Source: Bacteroidales bacterium (lineage in GTDB: Bacteria > Bacteroidota > Bacteroidia > Bacteroidales > WCHB1-69). Taken from it: 64,000 nucleotides of DNA. Within the stretch, counting starts at the first letter, position 1. Each line of letters begins with the position of its first letter. The position numbers and the translations under genes were made by a program. Below, piece after piece: positions 50,240 to 59,371 of this stretch. The stretch lies in assembly GCA_017554325.1 (NCBI GenBank), contig JAFZIP010000006.1, positions 62,001-126,000 of the forward strand, given 5' to 3'. Under the pieces are notes generated by a model. The model did not search any database and was not told where the DNA came from. It was given only the letters and a program-made list of their open reading frames with translations.

Positions 50240-51880
50240 TTACATCTTTATTTTCTTGAACATTCTGTTCCAGCGGATTTTGCCCTTGTCGCTGAAATCT
50301 TTGAACTTGTCAACGGACAACCAGACCAGGGAAGCCTTGCCCACCACATGATCTTCCGGCACAAAGCCCCAGAAACGGGAGTCGGCGGAATTGTGACGAT
50401 TGTCGCCCATCATGAAGTAATAGTCCATCTTGAACGTGTACTCGGTAGCAATCTTGCCGTTGATGAATATTTTGCCATCCTTCACAGCCAGATCGTTGCC
50501 TTCATACTGATGGATAATCTTGTCGTAGAGCACAATGTTGTGCGTGTCAATCTGTACGGTCATGCCCTTGGCCGGAATCACGAGCGGACCGAAGTTGTCC
50601 TTGTTCCATTTGTAGTTGGGAGAATGCGGGAAGATGGCGGGATCATACGTACCGGCTTTGTCTTCCATGATCTCAACATTGAAGCCCATCTTCTCCAACT
50701 TGGATTTCTGATCGGCATTCAAGCGGAACACGTATGCGTAAGCATCTACCTTTTGCGCATCCTCCTCGTTGATATTCAATTCTTTGCGTTTCCTCAATGA
50801 AAGTTGAACTCCAGAAGGATTCATCACATAGTAGGCATATTGCAGGCGAGCGGGATTCTCTACAGGTTTGCCGTTGATATAGACTTGTCTGTTCTTGATT
50901 TGCAATTCATCTCCGGCTACTGCAATACAGCGTTTCACATAATTCTCGCGTTTATCTACCGGGCGATCTACCACCTTGTATTCTTTGCGAACCACTTCCC
51001 TGCCCTTGCCAGGATAATAAGGTCCAGGGTATTTCTGTTGCAGCATGGCGATAGTTTCAGGACTGTATCGATAATAGTTGTTCTCCTTCTCCTCGGGCAG
51101 CGCATTGGGATTGAACATAGCCTCGTACTCGCGCACGATGGCGTAGTAGCTCTCCGACATACGTTCGAGCGCAACTGTGTCGCCGTCTGGATAATTGAAC
51201 ACCACCACATCATTGTTTCTCACGGGTTTCAGGGCCGCGATGCGGATATAAGGCAAATGGATGATTTCAGAGTAAGACTTCATGCTCTTGGTCAGCGGCA
51301 TCTTGTTGTGTACAAAAGGTACGGCCACCGGTGTGTTGGGCACGCGCACACCGTACGCCAGCTTGCTGACTGACAGAAAATCGCCCACCATTAACGAGCT
51401 CTCCATGGAGGAAGTCGGGATTTTGTACAGCTCAAACCAGCAGGTGCGGATGACGTAAGCTGCCGCTGCTGCGAAAATCAGGGCATCCACCCACGACTGC
51501 GCGCTGGTCTTCTTGATTTTGGGCAAATCCGCACGTTTCACATAAACTTCTCTTTTGGCAAATCCCAGATAAGGCATGTAGAACATGAAGAAAAACGTGC
51601 CCAGAATCAAGGTCACGTAGCCATATTTCTTGAACTGGTGCAATGTTTCCCAAACCATGTAGTAGAACATGAAGATGCCCAAATACGGAATCAGGAAGAG
51701 CAGAAACCACCACCACGGGCGTTCGATGACCTCTCGGACCCACAGCCAAATATTGTAGAATGGGATGAGGGATTTCCAGGGGGCCAGGCCCGCCTTTTTG
51801 AAAATGCCCCACAGGCCGATTTGCCAGCCGATGAAGACGATAATAAGGATTACGATGAGGGCGGTGATGGAAAGCGTCAT
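50240..51880 (-). CDS. lepB: Signal peptidase I
   Basis: A 546-residue protein, about twice the minimal length because of an N-terminal multi-span region (residues ~1-115) typical of Bacteroidetes. Catalytic Ser lies in IPTSSMESSL (~157) and Lys in YVKRCIAVAGDE (~315); the MMGDNRHNSADSRFWGFV box closes the site. It removes signal peptides of exported proteins. Confidence 0.92.
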   Translation of the reverse strand: MTLSITALIVILIIVFIGWQIGLWGIFKKAGLAPWKSLIPFYNIWLWVREVIERPWWWFLLFLIPYLGIFMFYYMVWETLHQFKKYGYVTLILGTFFFMFYMPYLGFAKREVYVKRADLPKIKKTSAQSWVDALIFAAAAAYVIRTCWFELYKIPTSSMESSLMVGDFLSVSKLAYGVRVPNTPVAVPFVHNKMPLTKSMKSYSEIIHLPYIRIAALKPVRNNDVVVFNYPDGDTVALERMSESYYAIVREYEAMFNPNALPEEKENNYYRYSPETIAMLQQKYPGPYYPGKGREVVRKEYKVVDRPVDKRENYVKRCIAVAGDELQIKNRQVYINGKPVENPARLQYAYYVMNPSGVQLSLRKRKELNINEEDAQKVDAYAYVFRLNADQKSKLEKMGFNVEIMEDKAGTYDPAIFPHSPNYKWNKDNFGPLVIPAKGMTVQIDTHNIVLYDKIIHQYEGNDLAVKDGKIFINGKIATEYTFKMDYYFMMGDNRHNSADSRFWGFVPEDHVVGKASLVWLSVDKFKDFSDKGKIRWNRMFKKIKM

Positions 51881-51888
51881 AGGAATAT

Positions 51889-51945
51889 GGGGTTAAAGGG
51901 GTTAATGTGGTAAAAGGGGTGAATGGGGAATTTGGAATGGAAAAT
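51889..51945 (+). repeat. G-rich degenerate repeat upstream of lepB
   Basis: GGGGTTAAAGGGG, GGGGTGAATGGGG and similar steps; same type as 36,955-37,055. Confidence 0.55.
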
Positions 51946-51957
51946 GGGTAATTAATT

Positions 51958-52689
51958 TTACATTTTCAATTCCAACGCAATGCGTTGAAAATCATAAATG
52001 CCCGGGTGTTGGGTGAGCCAGAGGGCGGCTTTGACCGCGCCAAGGGCGAAGCCTTTGCGACTGTGGGCAGTATGTGTGATGGTAATGTCGTCCTCCTCGG
52101 AGTGCCACTGGATGGTGTGCGTACCCGGCACATTGCCCACACGGTTGGCTTTGACCGGCAGCACATCGTCAGCAGGTGCAGTGCCATCCGTCAGCTGCCA
52201 GCTGCTCAATCGCCTCACAATCTGCAGCACATCCTCGGCCAAACGAATGGCCGTACCGCTGGGCGCGTCCTTTTTCGCCGTATGGTGGGTTTCCTCCAAA
52301 GCGATGCTGTATTGGGGTTGCAATTCCATCATCTGGGCTAAATCCTTATTGAGATGCATGAAGAGATTGGCTCCGATGCTGAAGTTTGAACCATATACCA
52401 ATGAGCCGTTATGCTCCTCGCACACGCGACGCACCTCTTCAAAGCGGTCCAGCCAACCGGTAGTACCCACCACAATGGGCACATGATGTTCAAAGGCGTT
52501 CAACATGTTTTGCACCGCCACGGAAGGCATGGAAAAATCAATGGCCACATCGGCGGTCTCAAAATCCGCCATCTTTTGCATCCAGTCATCTTCATTATCG
52601 ATGACGGCGACGATCTCATGCCCTTCGCGAAGCAAGATTTCCTCCACCTGATGTCCCATCTTACCGTATCCTAATATTGCAAATTTCAT
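51958..52689 (-). CDS. dapB: 4-hydroxy-tetrahydrodipicolinate reductase
   Basis: 243 residues from ATG 52,689 (MKFAILGYGKMG, the NAD(P)-binding Gly motif). The ETHHTAKKDAPSGTA segment contains the catalytic His and Lys. Enzyme of the lysine/diaminopimelate pathway. Confidence 0.92.
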   Translation of the reverse strand: MKFAILGYGKMGHQVEEILLREGHEIVAVIDNEDDWMQKMADFETADVAIDFSMPSVAVQNMLNAFEHHVPIVVGTTGWLDRFEEVRRVCEEHNGSLVYGSNFSIGANLFMHLNKDLAQMMELQPQYSIALEETHHTAKKDAPSGTAIRLAEDVLQIVRRLSSWQLTDGTAPADDVLPVKANRVGNVPGTHTIQWHSEEDDITITHTAHSRKGFALGAVKAALWLTQHPGIYDFQRIALELKM

Positions 52690-52694
52690 TGTAG

Positions 52695-53276
52695 TCACCA
52701 TTTAAAGTTCAATGTTATGCCGTATGACGGCTTATTGTGCGCCATATTGGGATATATCACCTCCGGAGCAACACGTAGTGACAAATCATCGGAGATGTCA
52801 AAATCATAGAAATGGGCATCCACCATGGCATCTATAAGATTCAGCGCATACAGGATTGCTGTCACACCAATGGCGATTTCCATGTTGCGCTGACTCGTAT
52901 TTTTAAGTTGCAGAATATTCTCATCATTCTTGTTCGCAAGGCTTTCCAGCAGCAATTCATCGTGTCCGTCACGGCGGTTGATGTACTCGTTGCGGTACAT
53001 CACCATCTCGCTGGCATAGCGGTAGATGAAATAGCTCGAAGTGCCTATGCAACCATATACAATCGGAAGTTTCCAGTATTTCTTGTTGTAGATCTGGCCG
53101 CCACCGGGGATGATGGAGAGCAACATGGCCGTAGTAGGGCTGTGCTTGGACTTCACGGTGTCCTTTTTCATCACCTTATCGGGTGCCTTCAAAACTACAG
53201 AATCCTGTTGGGCAGTTGCGGCATGCCCGAACAGGATAAAAATCATCAACAGGAAAAAGGTACTCCTCAGATTCAT
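52695..53276 (-). CDS. DUF5683 secreted or membrane protein
   Basis: A 193-residue protein with a signal peptide (HAATAQ). The segment SIIPGGGQIYNKKYWKLPIVYG is the hallmark of DUF5683, usually found just downstream of parB in Bacteroidetes, as here. A hydrophobic span lies in the middle. Function unknown. Confidence 0.85.
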   Translation of the reverse strand: MNLRSTFFLLMIFILFGHAATAQQDSVVLKAPDKVMKKDTVKSKHSPTTAMLLSIIPGGGQIYNKKYWKLPIVYGCIGTSSYFIYRYASEMVMYRNEYINRRDGHDELLLESLANKNDENILQLKNTSQRNMEIAIGVTAILYALNLIDAMVDAHFYDFDISDDLSLRVAPEVIYPNMAHNKPSYGITLNFKW

Positions 53277-53319
53277 ACTTTCTTGCTCAAAACATATAGC
53301 TAACGTATGGCTTTACAAT

Positions 53320-54201
53320 TTATTGCAAGAGAGAAATAATCCTTTTCAGCTCCGCATCAGACGCAAACGGGATGGTCAGGGAGCCTTTGCCGGAGATGTC
53401 TTTTTTGATATTGACTTTGGTCTTCAGTTTCTTGGAGAGTTCCGACTGGAAGTTTCGAACCTCGTCAGAGAGGGTGATTTTCACCTTCGTCTTCGGGGCA
53501 CCACTATCGGCCAGCATCTTCTTCACCAACGCTTCTGTCTGGCGTACAGACAGGGCCTCGTTCACAATCTGGCTGACGAGTTTGCGCTGGAGTTGTTCAT
53601 CCTCCACGGGCACCATTGCACGGGCGTGCGCCATGGAGATTTGGTTGTCACGGACGGCGATCTGGGCGTCCGTGGACAACTTGAGCAGACGCAGGTAATT
53701 GGAAACCGTGCTGAGGGTCTTGCCCACCTTCTCGGCAATCTCAGTCTGGCTGAGATGGCACTCATCGATCAGCATCTGGTAGCTGAGCGCGATTTCGATA
53801 GCGTTCAGGTCTGTGCGTTGGATGTTCTCCACCAGCGCCATTTGGACAGTCTGCACATCGTCAGCGGTGCGCACAAAAGCGGGAATCTCGGTCAGTCCGG
53901 CCAGCTTGGCAGCACGGAAACGGCGCTCGCCGGAGATCAGCTGGTACTTGCCGTTCTCCACAGGGCGCACCGTCACCGGCTGAATCAGCCCGTAGGTCTT
54001 GATCGACTGCGCCAGCTCTTGCAACGCTTCTTCGTCAAACTTGGTACGGGGCTGATAAGGATTCACCTCGATGGACTCCAATTTGATGAAGCTGTTGCTG
54101 CCGACTGTATGCTGGGACTGTGGTTTTGCAGGGGGCATGTCCACGCTGCCCAAAATGGCACCTAAGCCACGTCCTAGTGGTTTATCGTTTTTGCTGCTCA
54201 T
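53320..54201 (-). CDS. parB: Chromosome partitioning protein ParB
   Basis: A 293-residue protein with the ParB/Srx CTP-binding part (NPYQPRTKFD, then SGERRFRAAKLAG), the HTH parS-binding region (LSQTEIAEKVGKTLSTVSNYLRL) and a C-terminal dimerisation part. Works with ParA in origin segregation. Gap to parA is 12 bp. Confidence 0.94.
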   Translation of the reverse strand: MSSKNDKPLGRGLGAILGSVDMPPAKPQSQHTVGSNSFIKLESIEVNPYQPRTKFDEEALQELAQSIKTYGLIQPVTVRPVENGKYQLISGERRFRAAKLAGLTEIPAFVRTADDVQTVQMALVENIQRTDLNAIEIALSYQMLIDECHLSQTEIAEKVGKTLSTVSNYLRLLKLSTDAQIAVRDNQISMAHARAMVPVEDEQLQRKLVSQIVNEALSVRQTEALVKKMLADSGAPKTKVKITLSDEVRNFQSELSKKLKTKVNIKKDISGKGSLTIPFASDAELKRIISLLQ

Positions 54202-54213
54202 TGTTTTCTTGTA

Positions 54214-54987
54214 TTAAATGGTGTAACCGTTTTTCAGGAGAAACTCCTTGGCCAGATTCAGATAGTTGGTGTTGCCGCGCGACTGCACATCGTACAGTAC
54301 AATAGGCTTGCCGAAGCTGGGAGCCTCGCTCAGGCGCACGTTGCGGGAAATGACCGTGTTGAAGACGATGTCCTTGCAGTGCAACTTCACGTCTTCCACC
54401 ACAGCGTTGGATGATTTGTAGCGCGAGGTGTACATGGTCAGCAGGATGCCCTCGATGGCCAGCTCGGGGTTCATGTTGGACTGCACCAGGCGGACGGTGT
54501 TGAGCAGTTTGCCCAGACCTTCCAGCGCGAAATACTCGCACTGCACTGGGATGAGCACCGAGTCGGCCGCCACCAGCGAGTTGAGGGTGATCAGGCCGAG
54601 AGAAGGCGCACAATCGATGAAGATGAAGTCATAATCATGCTTCAGGGCATAGATGGCGTCCTTCATGCGATACTCGCGACGGTCGAAAGCAATCATTTCA
54701 ATCTCAGCGCCAACCAGATCGATGGTGGCAGGGAGCAGGTCCATGTGCGGGATCTTGGTCGGCACGATAGCCTCTGCGGCCATGCAGTTCCCGATCATGC
54801 AGTCGTAGATGCTGCTGGCATACTCCTGCTGTTCGTAGCCCACACCGCTGGAGGCGTTGGCCTGCGGGTCGGCGTCGATCAGCAGCACCTTGAAGTCGAG
54901 CACCGCCAACGACGCAGCCAGGTTGACCGCCGTGGTGGTCTTCCCCACTCCGCCCTTTTGGTTGACAATTGCGACTATCTTGCCCAT
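54214..54987 (-). CDS. parA: Chromosome partitioning ATPase ParA/Soj
   Basis: A 257-residue protein with the deviant Walker A motif KGGVGKTTTAVNLA, a Walker B-like FIDCAPSLGL and typical ParA spacing. Drives ParB-origin complexes apart. Confidence 0.95.
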   Translation of the reverse strand: MGKIVAIVNQKGGVGKTTTAVNLAASLAVLDFKVLLIDADPQANASSGVGYEQQEYASSIYDCMIGNCMAAEAIVPTKIPHMDLLPATIDLVGAEIEMIAFDRREYRMKDAIYALKHDYDFIFIDCAPSLGLITLNSLVAADSVLIPVQCEYFALEGLGKLLNTVRLVQSNMNPELAIEGILLTMYTSRYKSSNAVVEDVKLHCKDIVFNTVISRNVRLSEAPSFGKPIVLYDVQSRGNTNYLNLAKEFLLKNGYTI

Positions 54988-54989
54988 TA

Positions 54990-55328
54990 TTATGCGCGGT
55001 CTAAGTCCTCGAAACTGACATCAATCTTGCCTTCGCCACCGAAGCCAGACTCCTGTTCGAACATGGTCTCCTCAGGGACCTTGCCCGTTCTGATAAAGTC
55101 AATCACGCCACTGAGTGCGTTCTGGAATTTGTCAAAATCTTCCTTGTACAGAAATATTTTATGCTTCTCATAAAAGAAGTTTCCAGTTTCAGCGTCAAAC
55201 TTGCGTTTGCTTTCGGTGATGGTCAGATACAACTCTTCCGTCTTCGTACTTTTCACATCGAAAAAGTAAGTTCTTTTACCGGCTTTCACAGCTCTCGATA
55301 AAACTTCATTCTTGTCTTGATTTTCCAT
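54990..55328 (-). CDS. DUF3276 / PUR-family nucleic-acid-binding protein
   Basis: A 112-residue protein with the PUR-repeat-like pattern GKRTYFFDVKSTK ... YLTITESKRK ... FYEKHKIFLYKEDFDKF. Members from Bacteroides and Borrelia bind single-stranded or duplex nucleic acid through a PUR-alpha-like dimer. Placed directly before parA, 2 bp apart. Confidence 0.85.
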   Translation of the reverse strand: MENQDKNEVLSRAVKAGKRTYFFDVKSTKTEELYLTITESKRKFDAETGNFFYEKHKIFLYKEDFDKFQNALSGVIDFIRTGKVPEETMFEQESGFGGEGKIDVSFEDLDRA

Positions 55329-55349
55329 ATTCTTTTATTTTTGGGTTGA

Positions 55350-55405
55350 GACGTACGGCCGTACGTCTTTACGTTGTTTACTGTTGTGGCGCACGGCCGT
55401 GCGTC
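55350..55405. repeat. Pair of ACGGCCGT palindromes
   Basis: GACGTACGGCCGTACGTC (55,350-55,367) is an 18-bp perfect palindrome; CGCACGGCCGTGCG (55,390-55,403) is 14 bp perfect. Both are followed by TCTTTACG, so they are copies of one unit. They fill the space between yidC and the DUF3276 gene. Confidence 0.85.
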
Positions 55406-55413
55406 TTTACGGA

Positions 55414-57330
55414 TTATTTGCGGTTCTTCATCATCTGGGCCTGCTGTTTCTGCATCTCTTCCATCTTCAGCTGCCATTTGGACTTCTTCACCGGTTTCTT
55501 CATGTTCTCCTGCAGTTTTGCACGGAGTTTGTCTTCATTCACCGCAAGTCGGAAGATGAACATCTGCAGGAAGGTGGCCAGGTTGAACAACAGATAGTAG
55601 TAGGTCAAAGCGGAAGCGAAGTTGTTGAACATGAACAGGAACATGATCGGCATCATGTACATCATGATGTTCATCATGCGCTGCTGGTCCTTGTTGCCTT
55701 GCGCAGGGCTCATCAACTTGTTGTTCAGCCAAGTATAGACGATAGTGGCGATGGTCATCAGGATAGTGAACAAGCTCATGTGATCGCCATAAAGCGGAAT
55801 GTTGTGTCCGAAATCCCAGATGGAATCATACGTGGAAAGGTCTTCCGCCCACAGGAAAGACTGCTGACGCAATTCGTACGCTGCAGGGAAGAAGCGGTAC
55901 ATGGCGATGAGGATCGGCATCTGGAGCAACATGGGCACACAACCGCCTGCGGGACTCACACCCGCACTACGGTACAGACTCATCGTGGCCTGCTGTTTCT
56001 TCATCATGTCTTCCTCTTTAGGATAACGGGCGTTGATAACCTCAATCTCAGGCTTCAAAGCGCGCATCTTGGCAGATGACATGTACGTCTTATAACTCAC
56101 GGGCAGCACCACAATCTTGATGAAAATGGTCAAAATCAGAATGATGAGACCATAGGTCATGCCGTAAGATTCCAGCCAGTTGAAAATCGGGATGATGATG
56201 AAACGGTTGATCCAGTGCAACAGGAAAAAGCCCCATCCCAGCGGAACCTGACGTTCCAACTTCAGACCGTAAGTCTTTAACAACTTGTATTGGTTAGGGC
56301 CGACATACATCGACATGCCAAAGTCGCCCTTGTTGAGATCGGCGATTTCGAAGTCCAGGTTGGCCTCACAATCCTTCAGCACCACATTCTCCTCTTTGTC
56401 CATGGCAGTCACGGCCAACGACCCTGACTGGAACGGTTCATCGTCCACAATCAGGCAGGTGGTAAAGAACTGCTGCTTGAAGGAGACCCACTTCAAGGGG
56501 GAAGTGAAGTCCTTCTTGTCTGTCTTACGCTCGTCAAGATTATTGACATCATTCACATTATCCATGTAATAGATAGAGGTGATGTTCTTCTCGTAGTCGT
56601 AATTTTTCTCCACGCTCTTCGGCTGCGCCGCCCAGGTCAATGTATAGTCGTGCTTGTTGGCGTACAGGTATTGCTCCATGTTCACAAAACGCACCTTGAA
56701 GCCGAATTTGTAATCGTCGTTTTTGAAGGTGTAGATATACTCGATATAGGAGGTGTTGTCCAGCATGTCGCACTGTACGCTATCACCTTTCTGGTTTGGA
56801 TAAAGCCGGAGAATAAGTGTGGTGTTTTTGCCATTCACCACCAACGTATCGTCCTTGTCGGACACAAAATAGCAGTCCTTCGTGGAAATCTCGGTCTGGT
56901 CGCGGAGCATCAGGTTGATGCCCATCTCATTGGAGCCGCCCTCAAAGAGTTCCAGCTGTTTCTTGGCCGAATCTTTCGGGGTGTATCGATAGACATCCTT
57001 GAGGATGGCACTTTTCAGATAACCGCCTTTCTTGCTGAATTTGTAGATTGCCTTCTCCGTTTCCACCACATAGTCGTCATCATTGGCAACCTGGGGGTTG
57101 GAGAAAGCCTTCACAAAGTCATTTTCCGTTGTCACGGGTTCCGCGGCGAGGGTATCTTCCGCCAGCGAAAGGGTTCCGGTTTCCTGTTCTTGTTTTTGTT
57201 TGGCGGCTTCCTGCGCCATCATCTCCTCTTGCTCTTCTCTAATCTTCTTGTTCCTGTTACTCTGGTAAAAACTGAAACCCAAAAACAGTCCAAAAATCAA
57301 AAGCAATCCAATTACCGTATTCTTATCCAT
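55414..57330 (-). CDS. yidC: Membrane protein insertase YidC
   Basis: A 638-residue protein. One N-terminal membrane span (VIGLLLIFGLFLGF), a periplasmic beta domain (~60-350) and the five-span 60KD_IMP core with PILIAMYRFFP and the basic cytosolic end. Inserts inner-membrane proteins with or without SecYEG. Starts 22 bp from a -7 box. Confidence 0.93.
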   Translation of the reverse strand: MDKNTVIGLLLIFGLFLGFSFYQSNRNKKIREEQEEMMAQEAAKQKQEQETGTLSLAEDTLAAEPVTTENDFVKAFSNPQVANDDDYVVETEKAIYKFSKKGGYLKSAILKDVYRYTPKDSAKKQLELFEGGSNEMGINLMLRDQTEISTKDCYFVSDKDDTLVVNGKNTTLILRLYPNQKGDSVQCDMLDNTSYIEYIYTFKNDDYKFGFKVRFVNMEQYLYANKHDYTLTWAAQPKSVEKNYDYEKNITSIYYMDNVNDVNNLDERKTDKKDFTSPLKWVSFKQQFFTTCLIVDDEPFQSGSLAVTAMDKEENVVLKDCEANLDFEIADLNKGDFGMSMYVGPNQYKLLKTYGLKLERQVPLGWGFFLLHWINRFIIIPIFNWLESYGMTYGLIILILTIFIKIVVLPVSYKTYMSSAKMRALKPEIEVINARYPKEEDMMKKQQATMSLYRSAGVSPAGGCVPMLLQMPILIAMYRFFPAAYELRQQSFLWAEDLSTYDSIWDFGHNIPLYGDHMSLFTILMTIATIVYTWLNNKLMSPAQGNKDQQRMMNIMMYMMPIMFLFMFNNFASALTYYYLLFNLATFLQMFIFRLAVNEDKLRAKLQENMKKPVKKSKWQLKMEEMQKQQAQMMKNRK

Positions 57331-57351
57331 CTTTGATTTTTAAATTGGCTG

Positions 57352-57359
57352 CAAAAATA
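57352..57359 (-). promoter_or_regulatory. -7 box of yidC
   Basis: Minus-strand TATTTTTG, 21 bp before ATG 57,330; leader would be very short. Confidence 0.6.
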
Positions 57360-57380
57360 CAAAAAAAATGAAAAATGATA

Positions 57381-58742
57381 TTACCGTTGTTTTCCTTTTT
57401 TCCAATACGCTTCGGCAGTGGTCTCGTCGCCTTTCAGATGATACGCATCGCCCAATGCTTTGTTTACCAACACTTTCTTTTCGGATTCAAAGGTCATTGT
57501 CAGCGATTCTTTCAGGTACTGAATGGCTTTGTCGGCATTTCCGTCCTGTAGGTAAGCCAACCCCAACTCATACAGTATGGCAGCGTTCTGCGGGAAAAGG
57601 CTCAACACATCCTTCTCATATTTAAGGAACTCCTTGTGGCGGTCGAGTCTGCCAAGCACATAGCAGTAATCCTCCCAAAGCGAGTATGAGGTATTGTCGT
57701 AATAGAGAGCTTTGTCGTAATAGGGCAAAGCCTGCTCATACTGTTGGGTGACGACGCACAGGCGCGCCTTGCACACGTAGCCTTCCGCCTCGTTGGGGTT
57801 GCCCTTGATAAGTGCTTCGGCCATCTCACCGGCCCGCACCAAGTCGGCCTGGCTCTTGGTACGCAACGCCGTGGCCATGAAGCTGCGCATGTAGGGTTGC
57901 TTCTCACTTATTGGCACATCCGGGTTGCTGAACACTTTGGTCACGCACTCCGACACCTTGTCCGGACGCTTCTTTCCTTCCCAATAGGCGGCCAACGCGA
58001 GGTTCAGTTGCGGATCATCGGGATTGATGACCAGGGCTTTGCCGTAGTACTCATACGCTTTGTCGGGCATGTTGTTGCTCTGGCAGATGATCCCTGCCTG
58101 GATGTAGTAGTCGGCATTGTGCGGATATTTGGCAATAAGCGCGTCATACTCCCCTACCGCGGATTTCACGTCGTTCATGTAGAGCCAGAGAGATGCTTTC
58201 ACCCGCGTGATCTCATCGTTGGTGCCCATCACCTTCTCCATCCGGTTGTAGGTTTCAATCACTTTCTTGGGATTCTCCATGTTCAGATAGCACTCTGCCA
58301 AAGAGTAGAGGTAGTATTCGTTGTTGTCTTTTTCCTTGCACACCTGCTCCCACATTTTGGCAGCTGCGGCGTCATTGCCCATGAGCGAATACAGTTTGGC
58401 CATATCCACCTTGTACCAGATGTTTTTCTTGTCGATTTTCATGGCCTGCTGCAAGGCATCCTTGGCATCGGCATAGTTTTTCTGGCTGACATAGATCTTC
58501 GCCAGCATGAAATATGAGGGATCGTGCTTGGGATTATCGAGGACAATGCCGTTGAAAATTTTGAGCGCCTCGCTGTTGTGACCCGAATAGTAAGCCTTGA
58601 GGCCGCTAGTGAAATCCACCGACACCTTGCGCGCGCTCACAGCCGTAGCGTCGGTCTTGGCCACGTTACGGGTCTTCTGAGTTTGCCCGAATGCCATCAC
58701 GGCAACGGCGAGGAATATGATTAAGGGGGTGATTCTTTTCAT
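57381..58742 (-). CDS. Secreted tetratricopeptide-repeat protein
   Basis: A 453-residue product with a signal peptide (MAFGQ). About nine TPR units follow (for example AKIYVSQKNYADAKDALQQA, YYGKALVINPDDPQLNLALA). TPR arrays mediate protein contacts; partner unknown. It lies between dut and yidC in the minus-strand run. Confidence 0.8.
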   Translation of the reverse strand: MKRITPLIIFLAVAVMAFGQTQKTRNVAKTDATAVSARKVSVDFTSGLKAYYSGHNSEALKIFNGIVLDNPKHDPSYFMLAKIYVSQKNYADAKDALQQAMKIDKKNIWYKVDMAKLYSLMGNDAAAAKMWEQVCKEKDNNEYYLYSLAECYLNMENPKKVIETYNRMEKVMGTNDEITRVKASLWLYMNDVKSAVGEYDALIAKYPHNADYYIQAGIICQSNNMPDKAYEYYGKALVINPDDPQLNLALAAYWEGKKRPDKVSECVTKVFSNPDVPISEKQPYMRSFMATALRTKSQADLVRAGEMAEALIKGNPNEAEGYVCKARLCVVTQQYEQALPYYDKALYYDNTSYSLWEDYCYVLGRLDRHKEFLKYEKDVLSLFPQNAAILYELGLAYLQDGNADKAIQYLKESLTMTFESEKKVLVNKALGDAYHLKGDETTAEAYWKKGKQR

Positions 58743-58836
58743 AGAAGTTTAGAGTTTAGGGTTTAGAGTTTAGAGTTTAAGGTTCAGAGTATAGAGATTA
58801 TGGAAATTCTCTAATCTCTAAACTATTAACTCTCAA
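58743..58836 (+). repeat. TTTAGAG tandem repeats between dut and the TPR gene
   Basis: Repeated (G)TTTAGAG steps (58,745-58,785) and TCTCTAA steps (58,808-58,822), which are each other's complement and could pair. Confidence 0.65.
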
Positions 58837-59289
58837 CTATTTCGTTCCGCTGTGACCGAAGCCGCCGGCGCCGCGCTCGGTTTCTGTGAGATCTTCCAAG
58901 GTGGGCACTTCCTCCCATTGTATCTGCTGGAAGCGGGACACCACCATCTGGGCAATGCGCTCGCCATGCTGAATTATGAAAGGTTCTTGTGACAGGTTTA
59001 TCAGCAAAACCTTGACCTCGCCACGATAGTCGGCGTCGATGGTGCCGGGGCTGTTGAGGACGGTGATGCCGTGTTTCATGGCCAGTCCGCTGCGCGGGCG
59101 GATCTGCGCCTCGCAGTCGGTGGGAAGTTCTATGAAGAGGCCCGTCGGCACGAGCATCCGCTCACCGGGTTGCAGCACCACATTTTCTGCCAGATTGGCA
59201 CGGAGATCCATACCTGCGGCGCACTCGGACGCATACGCGGGAAGGGCATTATCAGAGGCATTGTAAACTTTGCATTGTCTATTTTCCAT
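58837..59289 (-). CDS. dut: dUTP diphosphatase
   Basis: A 150-residue protein with the five dUTPase motifs: [44 protein letters not shown] and [10 protein letters not shown] at the end. Hydrolyses dUTP to dUMP. First gene of the minus-strand run. Confidence 0.95.
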   Translation of the reverse strand: MENRQCKVYNASDNALPAYASECAAGMDLRANLAENVVLQPGERMLVPTGLFIELPTDCEAQIRPRSGLAMKHGITVLNSPGTIDADYRGEVKVLLINLSQEPFIIQHGERIAQMVVSRFQQIQWEEVPTLEDLTETERGAGGFGHSGTK

Positions 59290-59310
59290 ATTCGTGATTT
59301 TCTAGGGCGG

Positions 59311-59335
59311 CAAAAGTACAAAAAATGTATCTTTG
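59311..59335. promoter_or_regulatory. Divergent promoters of dut and the TonB-receptor-like gene
   Basis: Minus-strand TACTTTTG (59,311-59,318) for dut and plus-strand TATCTTTG (59,328-59,335) for the receptor gene lie 9 bp apart, so polymerases would compete. Confidence 0.6.
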
Positions 59336-59371
59336 CACACTTTTTCATTTTAATATTAAAATCCCCTAAAT

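Noticed and set aside
53320-54987. parS sites or a replication origin near parAB
   Set aside because: I looked for TGTTTCACGTGAAACA-like palindromes and DnaA-box clusters here and found none by eye.
55336-55343. Plus-strand TATTTTTG box
   Set aside because: It points towards minus-strand genes only, with no plus-strand gene behind it; chance match in AT-rich DNA.
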